Positions 43,106-52,135 of a stretch of DNA of 64,000 nt are shown here, piece after piece. Origin of the DNA: Paracoccaceae bacterium. Lineage in GTDB: Bacteria > Pseudomonadota > Alphaproteobacteria > Rhodobacterales > Rhodobacteraceae. Both the position numbers and the translations under genes were made by a program. A model generated the notes under the pieces. That model was not told where the DNA came from. It worked only from the letters and a program-made list of their open reading frames with translations, and searched no databases. The stretch is taken from positions 1 through 64,000 of the forward strand of contig JAHEJA010000005.1 in the NCBI GenBank assembly GCA_024639125.1, in the 5' to 3' direction. Each line of letters begins with the position of its first letter. Within the stretch, counting starts at the first letter, position 1.

Positions 43106-43474
43106 ATGGCATTGCCATATATGACCAAGCACCGCGGTTTTCCTGGGCGTGTACCCGGGACCGATTTTCACTTTGTTGTGCGTCGTGCCAATCCCAAAGG
43201 GGCAACCCCCCTCAAGGCATTGCAGCGATTTCGGGACCGTAAGCCAGCTGACAAACGTGCTGACACGGCTTTTGTGCGCGCCTTGATGGAGCATTTCTGG
43301 GATCAACCCTTCGAGCGGGGCAACTTGGATGCAGGGCGCCTGAGCTGGTTGTTTGGTCGTGAAGTCAAGCCACATGATCCTGATACTTTCAATCCAGCAG
43401 ACTACGAAGCACTTTTGGTGTTGGATCTGCATTTGATCAAGGCCAATTTCCCAGACGCCTTTGATCCCGAATAA
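43106..43474 (+). CDS. Hypothetical protein encoded between pccB and pccA
   Basis: A 122-residue basic, soluble protein beginning MALPYMTKHRGFPGRVPGTD and containing PKGATPLKALQRFRDRKPAD and AGRLSWLFGREVKPHDPDTF. There is no signal peptide and no known catalytic motif. AGGAGAG precedes the ATG, and pccA starts 15 bases after its stop. The tight operon position suggests a link with propionyl-CoA carboxylation, for example assembly, biotinylation or regulation of the enzyme, but this is inference. I recall similar unnamed genes between pccB and pccA in related bacteria. Confidence 0.75.
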   Translation: MALPYMTKHRGFPGRVPGTDFHFVVRRANPKGATPLKALQRFRDRKPADKRADTAFVRALMEHFWDQPFERGNLDAGRLSWLFGREVKPHDPDTFNPADYEALLVLDLHLIKANFPDAFDPE

Positions 43475-43489
43475 GAGAGGAACAGACAA

Positions 43490-45490
43490 ATGTTCGATAA
43501 AATTTTGATTGCAAATCGGGGCGAAATCGCTTGCCGCGTTATCAAAACAGCCCGCAAAATGGGTATCAAAACCGTCGCGATCTATTCAGATGCGGACAAA
43601 AATGCATTGCACGTGTCCATGGCTGACGAAGCCGTCCACATTGGCCCCCCGCCTGCGAACCAATCTTATATCGTTATTGACAAAGTCATGGATGCGATAC
43701 GCCAATCTGGCGCACAAGCTGTTCATCCAGGCTATGGGTTTCTATCCGAAAACCCGAAATTTGCCGAAGCTTTGGCAGCAGAAGGCGTTGCTTTTGTCGG
43801 ACCACCTGTTGGTGCCATTGAAAAAATGGGTGACAAGATCACGTCGAAAAAAATCGCCCAAGAGGCCGGTGTTAACACTGTTCCGGGTTACATGGGTTTG
43901 ATCGAAGACGCAGAAGACGCGGTTAAGATTTCAAACCAAGTTGGCTATCCCGTTATGATCAAAGCCTCTGCTGGTGGCGGCGGCAAGGGTATGCGCATTG
44001 CATGGAATGACGACGAAGCACGCGAAGGGTTTCAATCGTCCAAGAACGAGGCTGCCAATAGTTTTGGCGATGACCGTATCTTTATCGAGAAATTTGTAAC
44101 CCAACCGCGCCACATCGAAATTCAGGTTTTGGCAGACGCGCATGGCAACTGTATCTATCTGAACGAACGCGAATGTTCGATCCAACGTCGCAACCAAAAA
44201 GTGGTCGAAGAAGCGCCAAGCCCGTTCTTGGATGAGGCCACTCGCAAGGCAATGGGCGAACAATCTTGTGCGCTTGCCAAGGCCGTTGGATATGCTTCTG
44301 CGGGGACAGTGGAATTTATCGTTGATGGGGATCGGAATTTCTATTTCTTGGAAATGAACACCCGACTTCAGGTGGAACATCCCGTCACAGAATTGATCAC
44401 GGGGATTGATTTGGTTGAGCAAATGATCCGTGTGGCCAATGGTGAACCTTTGTCGATCACGCAGGATGATGTGAAAATCAACGGTTGGGCGATTGAAAAC
44501 CGTCTTTATGCCGAAGATCCATATCGTGGATTTTTGCCCTCAATTGGTCGTTTGACACGCTATCGCCCACCAGCCGAAGTTGCTTTGGATAGTCACGTGG
44601 TTCGGAATGACACGGGTGTGTTCGAAGGCGGCGAAATCAGCATGTATTATGACCCTATGATCGCCAAGCTTTGCACATGGGCGCCGACCCGTTTGCAAGC
44701 AATCGAAGAAATGCGCATCGCGCTTGACAGCTTCGAAGTCGAAGGCATTGGGCATAACTTGCCATTCTTGTCCGCCGTGATGGACCATCCAAAATTCGTA
44801 TCCGGTGATATGACCACGGCGTTTATTGCCGAAGAATATCCAGAAGGCTTCGAAGGCGTGACCCTTGCGGATGCGGATCTTCGTCGCATTGCAGCATCCT
44901 GTGCCGCTATGAACCGCGTTGCTGAAATTCGCCGCACTCAGGTTTCTGGTCGTATGGACAATCACGAGCGCCGCGTTGGGGATGATTGGGTTGTCACGCT
45001 TCAGGGCATGTCTTTTGCGGTCAAAGTTGCCGCTGATACGACTGGATCAACGGTGACATTTGATGATGGTCAGGCCTTGCGCGTTGCTGGAAATTGGACA
45101 CCGGGCGACATGCTTGCCAATATGAGCGTCGACTCTGCTCCTTTGGTTATGAAGGTTGGCAAAGTGTCGGGCGGGTTCCGTATTCGCAGCCGGGGTGCTG
45201 ATCTAAAGGTTCATGTGCGTACGCCGCGTCAAGCTGAGCTTGCGCAGTTGATGCCCGAGAAAATGCCGCCAGATACGTCCAAAATGTTGCTCTGCCCAAT
45301 GCCGGGATTGATCGTCAAAATCGACGTTGAAGTGGGGCAAGAGGTTCAAGATGGTCAAGCGCTTTGCACAGTGGAAGCTATGAAAATGGAAAACATCCTG
45401 CGTGCAGAACGCAAAGGTGTTGTGGCCAAGATCAATGCCGCTCCGGGGGATAGCCTTGCTGTTGACGAAGTCATCCTTGAATTCGAATAA
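43490..45490 (+). CDS. pccA: Propionyl-CoA carboxylase alpha subunit (biotin carboxylase and carrier)
   Basis: A 666-residue ATP-dependent subunit. The biotin carboxylase domain begins FDKILIANRGEIACRVIKTA and has KASAGGGGKGMRIAW for ATP, HIEIQVLADAHGNCIYLNER and FLEMNTRLQVEHPVTELITG. The middle is the BT domain, and the C-terminal biotin carrier has EAMKMEN with the modified lysine at 632. GAGAGGAA precedes the ATG. It works with PccB as an (alpha-beta)6 complex in the cytosol. Confidence 0.97.
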   Translation: MFDKILIANRGEIACRVIKTARKMGIKTVAIYSDADKNALHVSMADEAVHIGPPPANQSYIVIDKVMDAIRQSGAQAVHPGYGFLSENPKFAEALAAEGVAFVGPPVGAIEKMGDKITSKKIAQEAGVNTVPGYMGLIEDAEDAVKISNQVGYPVMIKASAGGGGKGMRIAWNDDEAREGFQSSKNEAANSFGDDRIFIEKFVTQPRHIEIQVLADAHGNCIYLNERECSIQRRNQKVVEEAPSPFLDEATRKAMGEQSCALAKAVGYASAGTVEFIVDGDRNFYFLEMNTRLQVEHPVTELITGIDLVEQMIRVANGEPLSITQDDVKINGWAIENRLYAEDPYRGFLPSIGRLTRYRPPAEVALDSHVVRNDTGVFEGGEISMYYDPMIAKLCTWAPTRLQAIEEMRIALDSFEVEGIGHNLPFLSAVMDHPKFVSGDMTTAFIAEEYPEGFEGVTLADADLRRIAASCAAMNRVAEIRRTQVSGRMDNHERRVGDDWVVTLQGMSFAVKVAADTTGSTVTFDDGQALRVAGNWTPGDMLANMSVDSAPLVMKVGKVSGGFRIRSRGADLKVHVRTPRQAELAQLMPEKMPPDTSKMLLCPMPGLIVKIDVEVGQEVQDGQALCTVEAMKMENILRAERKGVVAKINAAPGDSLAVDEVILEFE

Positions 45491-45502
45491 ACTGACGACT
45501 GT

Positions 45503-45531
45503 GACGCGCCGAGCCACTGCTGCGGCGCGTC
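45503..45531 (+). other. Intra-operon hairpin between pccA and the mutase gene
   Basis: GACGCGCCG and CGGCGCGTC form a perfect 9-bp stem with an 11-base loop, without a T-run. It lies 12 bases after the pccA stop and 20 bases before the mutase start. Confidence 0.55.
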
Positions 45532-45550
45532 CTCCAATTAGGAGAGAGAA

Positions 45551-47680
45551 ATGTCTCAAGACAAAAATACATGGCGTCAAATCGCTGAAAAAGAATTGCG
45601 CGGTCGTCCTGTTGACGATCTGACGTGGAAAACATTAGAAGGAATTGATGTTCAGCCGGTCTATACATCCGAGGACACATCAAACCTTGATCATATGGGA
45701 ACTTTGCCCGGGCACGAACCTTTTACACGTGGTGTTAAAGCGACAATGTACGCAGGCCGTCCTTGGACGATCCGTCAATATGCAGGGTTTTCGACCGCAG
45801 AAGAATCCAATGCGTTTTATCGCAAAGCGCTTGCTGCCGGTCAGCAAGGTGTATCGGTTGCTTTCGACCTTGCAACCCACCGCGGTTATGACAGTGATCA
45901 TGAGCGCGTTGTTGGCGATGTTGGCAAAGCCGGTGTTGCGATTGATAGCGTTGAAGATATGAAAATCCTGTTTGACGGGATCCCCTTGGACAAAGTGTCT
46001 GTGTCCATGACCATGAACGGTGCGGTTATTCCGGTTTTGGCGAATTTCATCGTCACGGGCGAAGAACAAGGCCACGATCGCGCGCTGTTGTCGGGAACCA
46101 TTCAGAACGATATCCTAAAAGAATTCATGGTGCGGAATACCTATATTTACCCACCCGAACCCTCGATGCGGATCATTGCGGATATTATCGAATACACGTC
46201 AAATGAAATGCCTAAATTCAATTCCATTTCGATCTCTGGCTATCACATGCAAGAGGCCGGTGCGAACTTGGTTCAAGAGCTTGCCTATACATTGGCCGAC
46301 GGCAAAGAATATGTCCAAACGGCGATGGCACGTGGTATGGATATTGATAAATTCGCAGGGCGCTTGTCGTTCTTTTTTGCGATCGGGATGAATTTCTTTA
46401 TGGAAGCCGCAAAACTGCGTGCTGCCCGATTGTTGTGGCATCGCATCATGGATGAATTGGGCGCAAAAGACCCACGTTCCAAGATGTTGCGCACGCATTG
46501 CCAAACCTCGGGCGTGTCTTTGCAAGAGCAAGATCCATACAATAACGTGATCCGCACGGCTTATGAGGCGATGTCTGCCGTGCTGGGTGGCACGCAATCT
46601 TTGCACACGAACGCGCTGGACGAAGCAATTGCTTTGCCCACTGATTTTTCGGCGCGGATTGCACGTAACACGCAGTTGATTTTGCAAGAAGAAACAGGTG
46701 TGACCAATGTTGTGGACCCTCTCGCTGGGTCATATTATGTTGAGAAATTGACAGCTGATCTTGCTGATGCCGCATGGGCTTTGATCCAAGAAGTGGACGA
46801 AATGGGTGGCATGACCAAAGCCGTCGCGTCAGGCATGCCAAAGCTTCGGATCGAAGAAACCGCAGCACAACGCCAAGCCAATATCGATCGTGGCACGCAA
46901 GTCATTGTCGGTGTAAACAAATATCGTCTGGAAAAAGAAGACGATATCGACATCTTGGATATTGATAACCAAGCTGTTCGTGTGTCTCAGGTCGCGCGTT
47001 TGGAAAAACTACGCGCCGAGCGTGACGATGCGGCGTGTGAGGCTGCCTTGGCTGAAGTGACACGGCGCGCCAACGAAGGGGGTAACCTTTTGGAAGCGGC
47101 AGTAGAAGCCGCACGTGCACGGGCCTCAGTTGGAGAAATCTCTATGGCTATGGAAAACGAATTCGGTCGTCACCGCGCAGAAGTCAAAACATTAGCAGGT
47201 GTCTATGGCGCAGCTTATGAAGGCGACGAAGGTTTTGCAGCAATCCAAAAAGACGTGGAAACATTCGCCGAAGAAGAAGGCCGCCGCCCACGGATGCTGG
47301 TTGTTAAAATGGGGCAAGACGGACACGATCGGGGTGCCAAAGTCATTGCAACAGCTTTTGCTGATATTGGGTTTGACGTGGATGTTGGTCCCTTGTTCCA
47401 AACCCCAGAAGAAGCGGCACAGGACGCGATTGACAACGATGTACATGTGATTGGCATTTCGTCCCAAGCGGCGGGTCACAAGACGCTTGCTCCTGAACTT
47501 ATTCGTGTTTTGAATGAACGCGATGCAGGCGATATCTTGGTCATATGTGGCGGAGTTATCCCGCAGCAAGATTACGACTTTTTGAAAAACGCAGGTGTTA
47601 AAGCGATTTTCGGTCCGGGAACCAATATTCCGAAAGCGGCCAAAGATATCTTGGAATTGATCCGCGCTGCGCGATCTTGA
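45551..47680 (+). CDS. Methylmalonyl-CoA mutase
   Basis: A 709-residue adenosylcobalamin enzyme that rearranges (R)-methylmalonyl-CoA to succinyl-CoA, completing propionyl-CoA assimilation. The TIM barrel has [36 protein letters not shown] and [20 protein letters not shown]. The C-terminal B12-binding domain has [20 protein letters not shown] with the lower-ligand His in DxHxxG, and [14 protein letters not shown]. It is a single-chain homodimeric type. AGGAGAGAGAA precedes the ATG. No epimerase is adjacent; the next genes belong to other functions. Confidence 0.97.
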   Translation: MSQDKNTWRQIAEKELRGRPVDDLTWKTLEGIDVQPVYTSEDTSNLDHMGTLPGHEPFTRGVKATMYAGRPWTIRQYAGFSTAEESNAFYRKALAAGQQGVSVAFDLATHRGYDSDHERVVGDVGKAGVAIDSVEDMKILFDGIPLDKVSVSMTMNGAVIPVLANFIVTGEEQGHDRALLSGTIQNDILKEFMVRNTYIYPPEPSMRIIADIIEYTSNEMPKFNSISISGYHMQEAGANLVQELAYTLADGKEYVQTAMARGMDIDKFAGRLSFFFAIGMNFFMEAAKLRAARLLWHRIMDELGAKDPRSKMLRTHCQTSGVSLQEQDPYNNVIRTAYEAMSAVLGGTQSLHTNALDEAIALPTDFSARIARNTQLILQEETGVTNVVDPLAGSYYVEKLTADLADAAWALIQEVDEMGGMTKAVASGMPKLRIEETAAQRQANIDRGTQVIVGVNKYRLEKEDDIDILDIDNQAVRVSQVARLEKLRAERDDAACEAALAEVTRRANEGGNLLEAAVEAARARASVGEISMAMENEFGRHRAEVKTLAGVYGAAYEGDEGFAAIQKDVETFAEEEGRRPRMLVVKMGQDGHDRGAKVIATAFADIGFDVDVGPLFQTPEEAAQDAIDNDVHVIGISSQAAGHKTLAPELIRVLNERDAGDILVICGGVIPQQDYDFLKNAGVKAIFGPGTNIPKAAKDILELIRAARS

Positions 47681-47688
47681 AATGAAAA

Positions 47689-47729
47689 GGGGGGCTTTGC
47701 CCCCCATGTTGGGGCGGCTTCGCCCCAAC
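47689..47729 (+). terminator. Tandem hairpin terminator region after the mutase gene
   Basis: GGGGGGC-TTT-GCCCCCC at 47689-47705 and GTTGGGGCG-GCTT-CGCCCCAAC at 47708-47729 are two strong adjacent stems. A T-run appears only about 25 bases later within the dispersed element. They separate the pcc operon from convergent nhaA. Confidence 0.65.
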
Positions 47730-47738
47730 GTCCCCCCA

Positions 47739-47770
47739 GCCTCTGGCGGGATATTTTTAAAAAGAAGAAG
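47739..47770 (+). repeat. Short dispersed intergenic element, copy 3
   Basis: gcctctggcgggatattttt followed by aaaaagaagaag. It lies between convergent genes, 4 bases from the nhaA stop. Confidence 0.55.
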
Positions 47771-47773
47771 ACT

Positions 47774-48946
47774 TTAGGCTTCTACTGGTGATAGTTTGCG
47801 CGCTCTTGCTAGAGCGGCATATCCAAGAACCGCAGAGATAATTGACCCGCTTAGGACCCCAAGCCGTGTTTGGTTCATCAACTCAGCATCTGCAAAGCTT
47901 AGCCCACCGATAAACAGAGACATAGTAAAGCCGATCCCTGCAAGGCAAGAGATGCCATAGATATGCAGCCAAGTGGCGTCTTGGGGCATGCGGGCCACGT
48001 TGAATTTGACTAATAGGTAGGTCATTCCAAAGACCCCGATTTGTTTACCCAAGATTAGGCCAAGAGCGATACCAAGCGGCAGAGGCGCGATTATGTCAGC
48101 CATCGACAGGCCATTGAGCACGACACCTGCGTTTGCGAAGGCAAAGATTGGAACAATCAGATACAGCACATAGGGCGTTAGAGCATGTTCCAGGCTATGC
48201 AGCGGAGATTTGCCCCATTTGTCCTTTAGGGGAATAAAGAACGCTGTGATGACCCCAGCCAATGTTGCGTGTACGCCGGATTTTAGAACCAGAACCCACA
48301 TTATGATCCCCAAAAGGATCATTGGCGCCATGCGGTGTTGGCCTTTGATATTCATCCATGCAAGGCCAGCAAGTGGGAGCAGCGCCAAGAAGAGATAGTC
48401 GATTTTGAGCGAGCTTGTGTAAAAAATCGCGATGATGATAATGGCACCTAAGTCATCAAGAATTGCGAGTGTGAGCAAGAACACTTTGAGTGAGGAGGGC
48501 AGCCCCTTGCCGACCAATGCCAAAACACCAAGCGCAAATGCGATGTCTGTTGCTGCTGGGATGGCCCAACCGCCAACAGTTGCAGCATTTCCAAAGTTAA
48601 AGGCAAGAAATAGAAGGGCTGGCATGGCCATTCCGCCGACAGCGGCCATTCCGGGAAGAACGATGTCTGACGGATTTTTAAGTTTGCCTTCGGTGATTTC
48701 ACGTTTGAGTTCTAGCCCAACGAGGAAAAAGAAAACCGCCATCAGGCCATCATTGATCCAGAGGATCAAAGGCTTGGCAAGTCCTTCGCCGTTTAGGGTC
48801 ACCGATAGTTTTGCACCAAGAAATGCGTCATAGAGTGAAAATAGCCCGGAATTTGCCACCACCATTGCGGCAACTGCTGAGAGCATCAATAGGATGCCTC
48901 CGCTTGCTTCGTGTTTAAAGAAATTTTCCAAAGATCGTATCAGCAT
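47774..48946 (-). CDS. nhaA: Na+/H+ antiporter NhaA
   Basis: A 390-residue inner-membrane antiporter with about 12 helices. LTLAILDDLGAIIIIAIFYT contains the two transport aspartates of helix 5 (Asp163/164 of E. coli). GLELKREITEGKLKNP and IPAATDIAFALGVLALVGK are signatures. It expels Na+ in exchange for H+, which fits a marine lifestyle. AGGTGGTTTT precedes the ATG. It is convergent with the mutase gene. Confidence 0.95.
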   Translation of the reverse strand: MLIRSLENFFKHEASGGILLMLSAVAAMVVANSGLFSLYDAFLGAKLSVTLNGEGLAKPLILWINDGLMAVFFFLVGLELKREITEGKLKNPSDIVLPGMAAVGGMAMPALLFLAFNFGNAATVGGWAIPAATDIAFALGVLALVGKGLPSSLKVFLLTLAILDDLGAIIIIAIFYTSSLKIDYLFLALLPLAGLAWMNIKGQHRMAPMILLGIIMWVLVLKSGVHATLAGVITAFFIPLKDKWGKSPLHSLEHALTPYVLYLIVPIFAFANAGVVLNGLSMADIIAPLPLGIALGLILGKQIGVFGMTYLLVKFNVARMPQDATWLHIYGISCLAGIGFTMSLFIGGLSFADAELMNQTRLGVLSGSIISAVLGYAALARARKLSPVEA

Positions 48947-49133
48947 AAAACCACCTATTTCTGTCAGCTATTGGGTACATGGTCTTTTTATCAGAAATTC
49001 CAAGGGTTAGTAGTTTTAAAAGTACAAAGGACTTGAACGTTTTTGGATTAAATTTTGCCATTTCGAATATTTTTCTTAAAATCATAGGCCATCGCGTCGG
49101 TATTATAAGTAAGATTGTCCCATAGGAGTACGA

Positions 49134-49751
49134 ATGCTAGCACTTGATCACATCGCAATTTCCGCTGAAACATTGGTTCAGGGGCGCGAATTTTTAGAAG
49201 ACATGCTTGGTGTTGAACTGAGTAACGGTGGCAAGCACGCAAAATTTGGCACGCACAATATGTTACTTGGCGCGGGGGATATTTATCTAGAAGTTATCGC
49301 TATTGATCCGGATGCGCCGCCGATTGAGGATGCGCGCTGGTTTGACTTGGATAATTTCAAAGGCTCCCCAAGGATTACCAATTGGATTTGTTCTACTGAA
49401 AAACCAAACCGTGTTGTGGGCAAATGTTTGCCCGGGACAGGTGATATGGTCGAAGTAAATCGCGGGGATTTGACGTGGGATATTACTGTGTCCAAAGCAG
49501 GGACATTACCGTTCGGAGGCTTTGCTCCGGCGATTATTGATTGGAAGGGCGCAGGCAGCCCAGCGATGCGATTGCCAGATGTCGGTGTTCGATTAAAGTC
49601 GTTTCAAGTTCGCTCGCCGCATGCAATTACCTTGCGTTCTTTTACGTCACGCTTATTTTCAGACCCAAGAGTCGAAATTTTAGGGGCGGAGACTGCGTCA
49701 TACGAACTGATATTGGAAACCCCGACGGGGCTCAAAACGATCACATCCTAA
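49134..49751 (+). CDS. VOC family protein (glyoxalase-like domain)
   Basis: A 205-residue protein of the vicinal-oxygen-chelate superfamily. MLALDHIAISAETLVQGREF followed by LEDMLGVEL is the N-terminal beta-alpha-beta module with the metal histidine, and IYLEVIAIDPDAPP is the second ligand region (Glu). WICSTEKPNRVV and the C-terminal half resemble the 'glyoxalase-like domain' group rather than methylmalonyl-CoA epimerase. The substrate is unknown. A clear AGGAGTACGA precedes the ATG. The stop codon overlaps the probable start of the GNAT gene. Confidence 0.85.
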   Translation: MLALDHIAISAETLVQGREFLEDMLGVELSNGGKHAKFGTHNMLLGAGDIYLEVIAIDPDAPPIEDARWFDLDNFKGSPRITNWICSTEKPNRVVGKCLPGTGDMVEVNRGDLTWDITVSKAGTLPFGGFAPAIIDWKGAGSPAMRLPDVGVRLKSFQVRSPHAITLRSFTSRLFSDPRVEILGAETASYELILETPTGLKTITS

Positions 49752-50236
49752 TTCGCGCGGCGCAGGCTGATGATGCCAGTGCGATTGCACAGATTTGGAA
49801 CACGATTATCATCGATACGTCCGTGACGTTTACCAACGAATTGAAAACCCAAGCTGGCTTGAGTGTGGATATTTCTGCAAAAAACAGCAATGATTGGGAC
49901 GCGTTCTTGGTTGTTGAAAGTCATGGCATCGTTTCTGGCTTTGCCACGTTTGGTCAGTTTCGGGCAGGACCGGGATATGCAAAGACCGTCGAGCATTCTG
50001 TGATTTTGGCACCAAATGCGCAGGGTTCTGGCGTTGGGCGTCGCTTGATGGGCGCGCTTTTTGATCAGGCGCGGCAGTGTGGTGCGCATTCTATGTTTGC
50101 CGGTGTAAGCGGGGAAAACCCTGCTGGCGTGGCGTTTCATGCGGCACTTGGGTTTGACGTCATTGCGACCCTACCGGAGGTGGGTTTCAAATTTAATCGT
50201 TGGATGGATTTAATCTTGATGCAAAAGATGTTGTAA
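49745..50236 (+). CDS. GNAT family N-acetyltransferase with a non-canonical start codon
   Basis: An acetyltransferase domain of about 163 residues starting at LIRAAQADDASAIAQIWN. AKTVEHSVILAPNAQGSGVGRRLM is the acetyl-CoA-binding motif A (V..Q.xGxG), and AGVSGENPAGVAFHAALGF and GFKFNRWMDLILMQK finish the fold. It resembles the phosphinothricin/methionine sulfoximine acetyltransferase (MnaT/Pat) group. No ATG, GTG or TTG occurs in frame near the domain start. The nearest candidates are ATC at 49745 and ATT at 49751, the latter overlapping the VOC stop as TAATT. An upstream in-frame TTG lies 204 bases earlier inside the VOC gene and would add odd sequence. Confidence 0.75.
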   Translation: MLIRAAQADDASAIAQIWNTIIIDTSVTFTNELKTQAGLSVDISAKNSNDWDAFLVVESHGIVSGFATFGQFRAGPGYAKTVEHSVILAPNAQGSGVGRRLMGALFDQARQCGAHSMFAGVSGENPAGVAFHAALGFDVIATLPEVGFKFNRWMDLILMQKML

Positions 50237-50272
50237 GGGTTAGGATTTTGGGAAAATAAGTTAGGATAATTT

Positions 50273-50953
50273 ATGTCAATTTGGCTGCGCATATCAGAGG
50301 CAATTTCGGCCTTGGCCAAAGGTGAAGGGCTTTCGGCGGTATTTGATCGTTTGTCATCGCCACCTGAAAAAACAGTTGCCTTTACGATTGCAGTCATTGC
50401 CTTGGGGGCAAAAATGGCAAAGGCTGATGGTCAAGTTACCAAAGACGAAGTTGTTGCCTTTCGCCAAGTTTTCTACATTCCCGCGTCCGAAGAAGCTGGT
50501 GCCGCGCGGGTATTCAATATGGCGCGTCAGGATGTCTCTGGCTTTGATCACTATGCGCGTCGCATTGCGAAAATGTTTGGCTCTGGCAGTGAAATTTTGT
50601 CTGATTTGTTAGAAGGGTTGTTTCATATTGCAATGGCGGATGGGTTTTATCACCCAAATGAAAACAAATTCTTACAAGACGTAGCCCATATCTTTGGGAT
50701 GAGCGATGCGCAATTTGCGAGGTTTCGGTCACGTCATGTTCCGGACGCAAATCCAGATCCCTTTGCGGTTTTGGGGATTGAGGAAACAAATGACATGGCG
50801 CTCGTCAAGACAAGCTGGCGGCAATTGGTGCGTGAATGTCATCCGGATATAATGATGGCCCGTGGCGTTCCCGAAGAAGCGGTAAAGTTGGCAGAAAAGC
50901 GATTAATCCAGATCAACCGTGCTTATGATGAAATCTTGGGTAAGCACGGATAG
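50273..50953 (+). CDS. DjlA-like protein: TerB domain plus C-terminal J domain
   Basis: A 226-residue protein. Residues about 30-145 form a TerB-like helical domain (GAKMAKADGQVTKDEVVAF, HIAMADGFYHPNENKFL), including a paired DG-x-x-x-x-E metal-like pattern. Residues about 158-225 form a J domain (DPFAVLGIEETNDM, RECHPDI with the HPD tripeptide). The layout matches DjlA without its N-terminal membrane anchor, although residues 1-25 are only mildly hydrophobic. It would recruit DnaK. AGGATAATTT precedes the ATG, and the next gene begins right at its stop. Confidence 0.85.
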   Translation: MSIWLRISEAISALAKGEGLSAVFDRLSSPPEKTVAFTIAVIALGAKMAKADGQVTKDEVVAFRQVFYIPASEEAGAARVFNMARQDVSGFDHYARRIAKMFGSGSEILSDLLEGLFHIAMADGFYHPNENKFLQDVAHIFGMSDAQFARFRSRHVPDANPDPFAVLGIEETNDMALVKTSWRQLVRECHPDIMMARGVPEEAVKLAEKRLIQINRAYDEILGKHG

Positions 50954-51967
50954 ATGCGCATAGCGACCTATAATGTCGAATGGTTTAATGCGCTGTTTGA
51001 TGCGCAGGATCGGCTGGTTGTTGATGGAACATGGTCGGGGCGTCACAATGTCACCAAGCAAGATCAAATTGCGGCCTTGGGGACCGTTTTTCATACAATA
51101 GACGCCGATGCGATTTTGATAGTCGAAGCCCCAGACCATAGCAAACATCGCAGCACTGTGCAGGCATTAGAAAATTTCGCCGGACATTTTGAACTAAGAA
51201 CGCGATCAGCGGTCATTGGGTTTGCAAACGACACGCAACAGGAAATAGCATTATTGTTCGATCCCGATGTTGTTTCTGCGGAACATGCTCCGTTACAGTC
51301 TGAGCAAGCACCGCGATTTGACAGTGAAACAACTATTGATCTGGATCAAGATGCGCATCCTGATCCAATTGTGTTTTCCAAACCTCCGTTGGAATTGGTG
51401 ATTTCACCTAAAATGGGCACAGAATTCCGCATGATCGGTGCGCATTTAAAAAGCAAAGCCCCCTATGGCGCGCGTTCAAAAGACGAAGAAATACGAATAT
51501 CGATTGAAAACCGTCGCAAGCAATTGGCGCAGGCAATTTGGATGCGCGGGCGTGCAGATCAAATTCTTGAAAATGGTGATGATTTGATCGTTTTGGGTGA
51601 TTTAAACGATGGACCGGGCTTGGATGAGTTTGAAAACTTGTTTGGGCGTTCATCTGTCGAAGTCGTCATGGGGCAAGGGCATCGGTCGTTGTTTGACCCG
51701 CATGCCGTTAAAACGGTGCAAACGCCCTTTGCAGAACGTCCAAGTACAGCGCGATTTTTTCAACCCAAGGAGGATCGCTACCTTGAGGCTTTGTTGGACT
51801 ATGTTATGATTTCAGAGCGACTAGTGGCAAAAAGCCCGACTTGGACAATATGGCATCCCTTTGATCATCCCAAGGCTTGGAACACTCCCGAGGTTCAGCG
51901 CGCTTTGCTAACCGCTTCGGATCATTTTCCAGTGGTGTTGGATATCGATTTTGAAAACCATACGTGA
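50954..51967 (+). CDS. Endonuclease/exonuclease/phosphatase (EEP) family protein
   Basis: A 337-residue DNase I-like fold enzyme. MRIATYNVEWFN gives the metal-binding Asn, ADAILIVEAPDHSKH the Glu, MIGAHLKSKAPYG the His, VLGDLNDGPGLDEF the catalytic Asp-x-Asn, and TASDHFPVVLDID the final Asp-His. No signal peptide is visible. Substrate could be nucleic acid or a phosphoester and cannot be inferred. It begins immediately after the DjlA-like stop (TAGATG), so the two are translationally coupled. Confidence 0.85.
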   Translation: MRIATYNVEWFNALFDAQDRLVVDGTWSGRHNVTKQDQIAALGTVFHTIDADAILIVEAPDHSKHRSTVQALENFAGHFELRTRSAVIGFANDTQQEIALLFDPDVVSAEHAPLQSEQAPRFDSETTIDLDQDAHPDPIVFSKPPLELVISPKMGTEFRMIGAHLKSKAPYGARSKDEEIRISIENRRKQLAQAIWMRGRADQILENGDDLIVLGDLNDGPGLDEFENLFGRSSVEVVMGQGHRSLFDPHAVKTVQTPFAERPSTARFFQPKEDRYLEALLDYVMISERLVAKSPTWTIWHPFDHPKAWNTPEVQRALLTASDHFPVVLDIDFENHT

Positions 51968-52135
51968 TTCTTTTAGTTAATTTGCAATCAAGGGTTGTGC
52001 ATTTGTTTCCATTTAGGAAACTGTGTTCGCAATATATCCTGCATTGTTCACGTATTTGCTAAGGGTTTGTATCAAATTTGACTCTGTCTATTTGGGGGTG
52101 TTATATTATCCGAAAGGATATTTTGGAGTGATATT

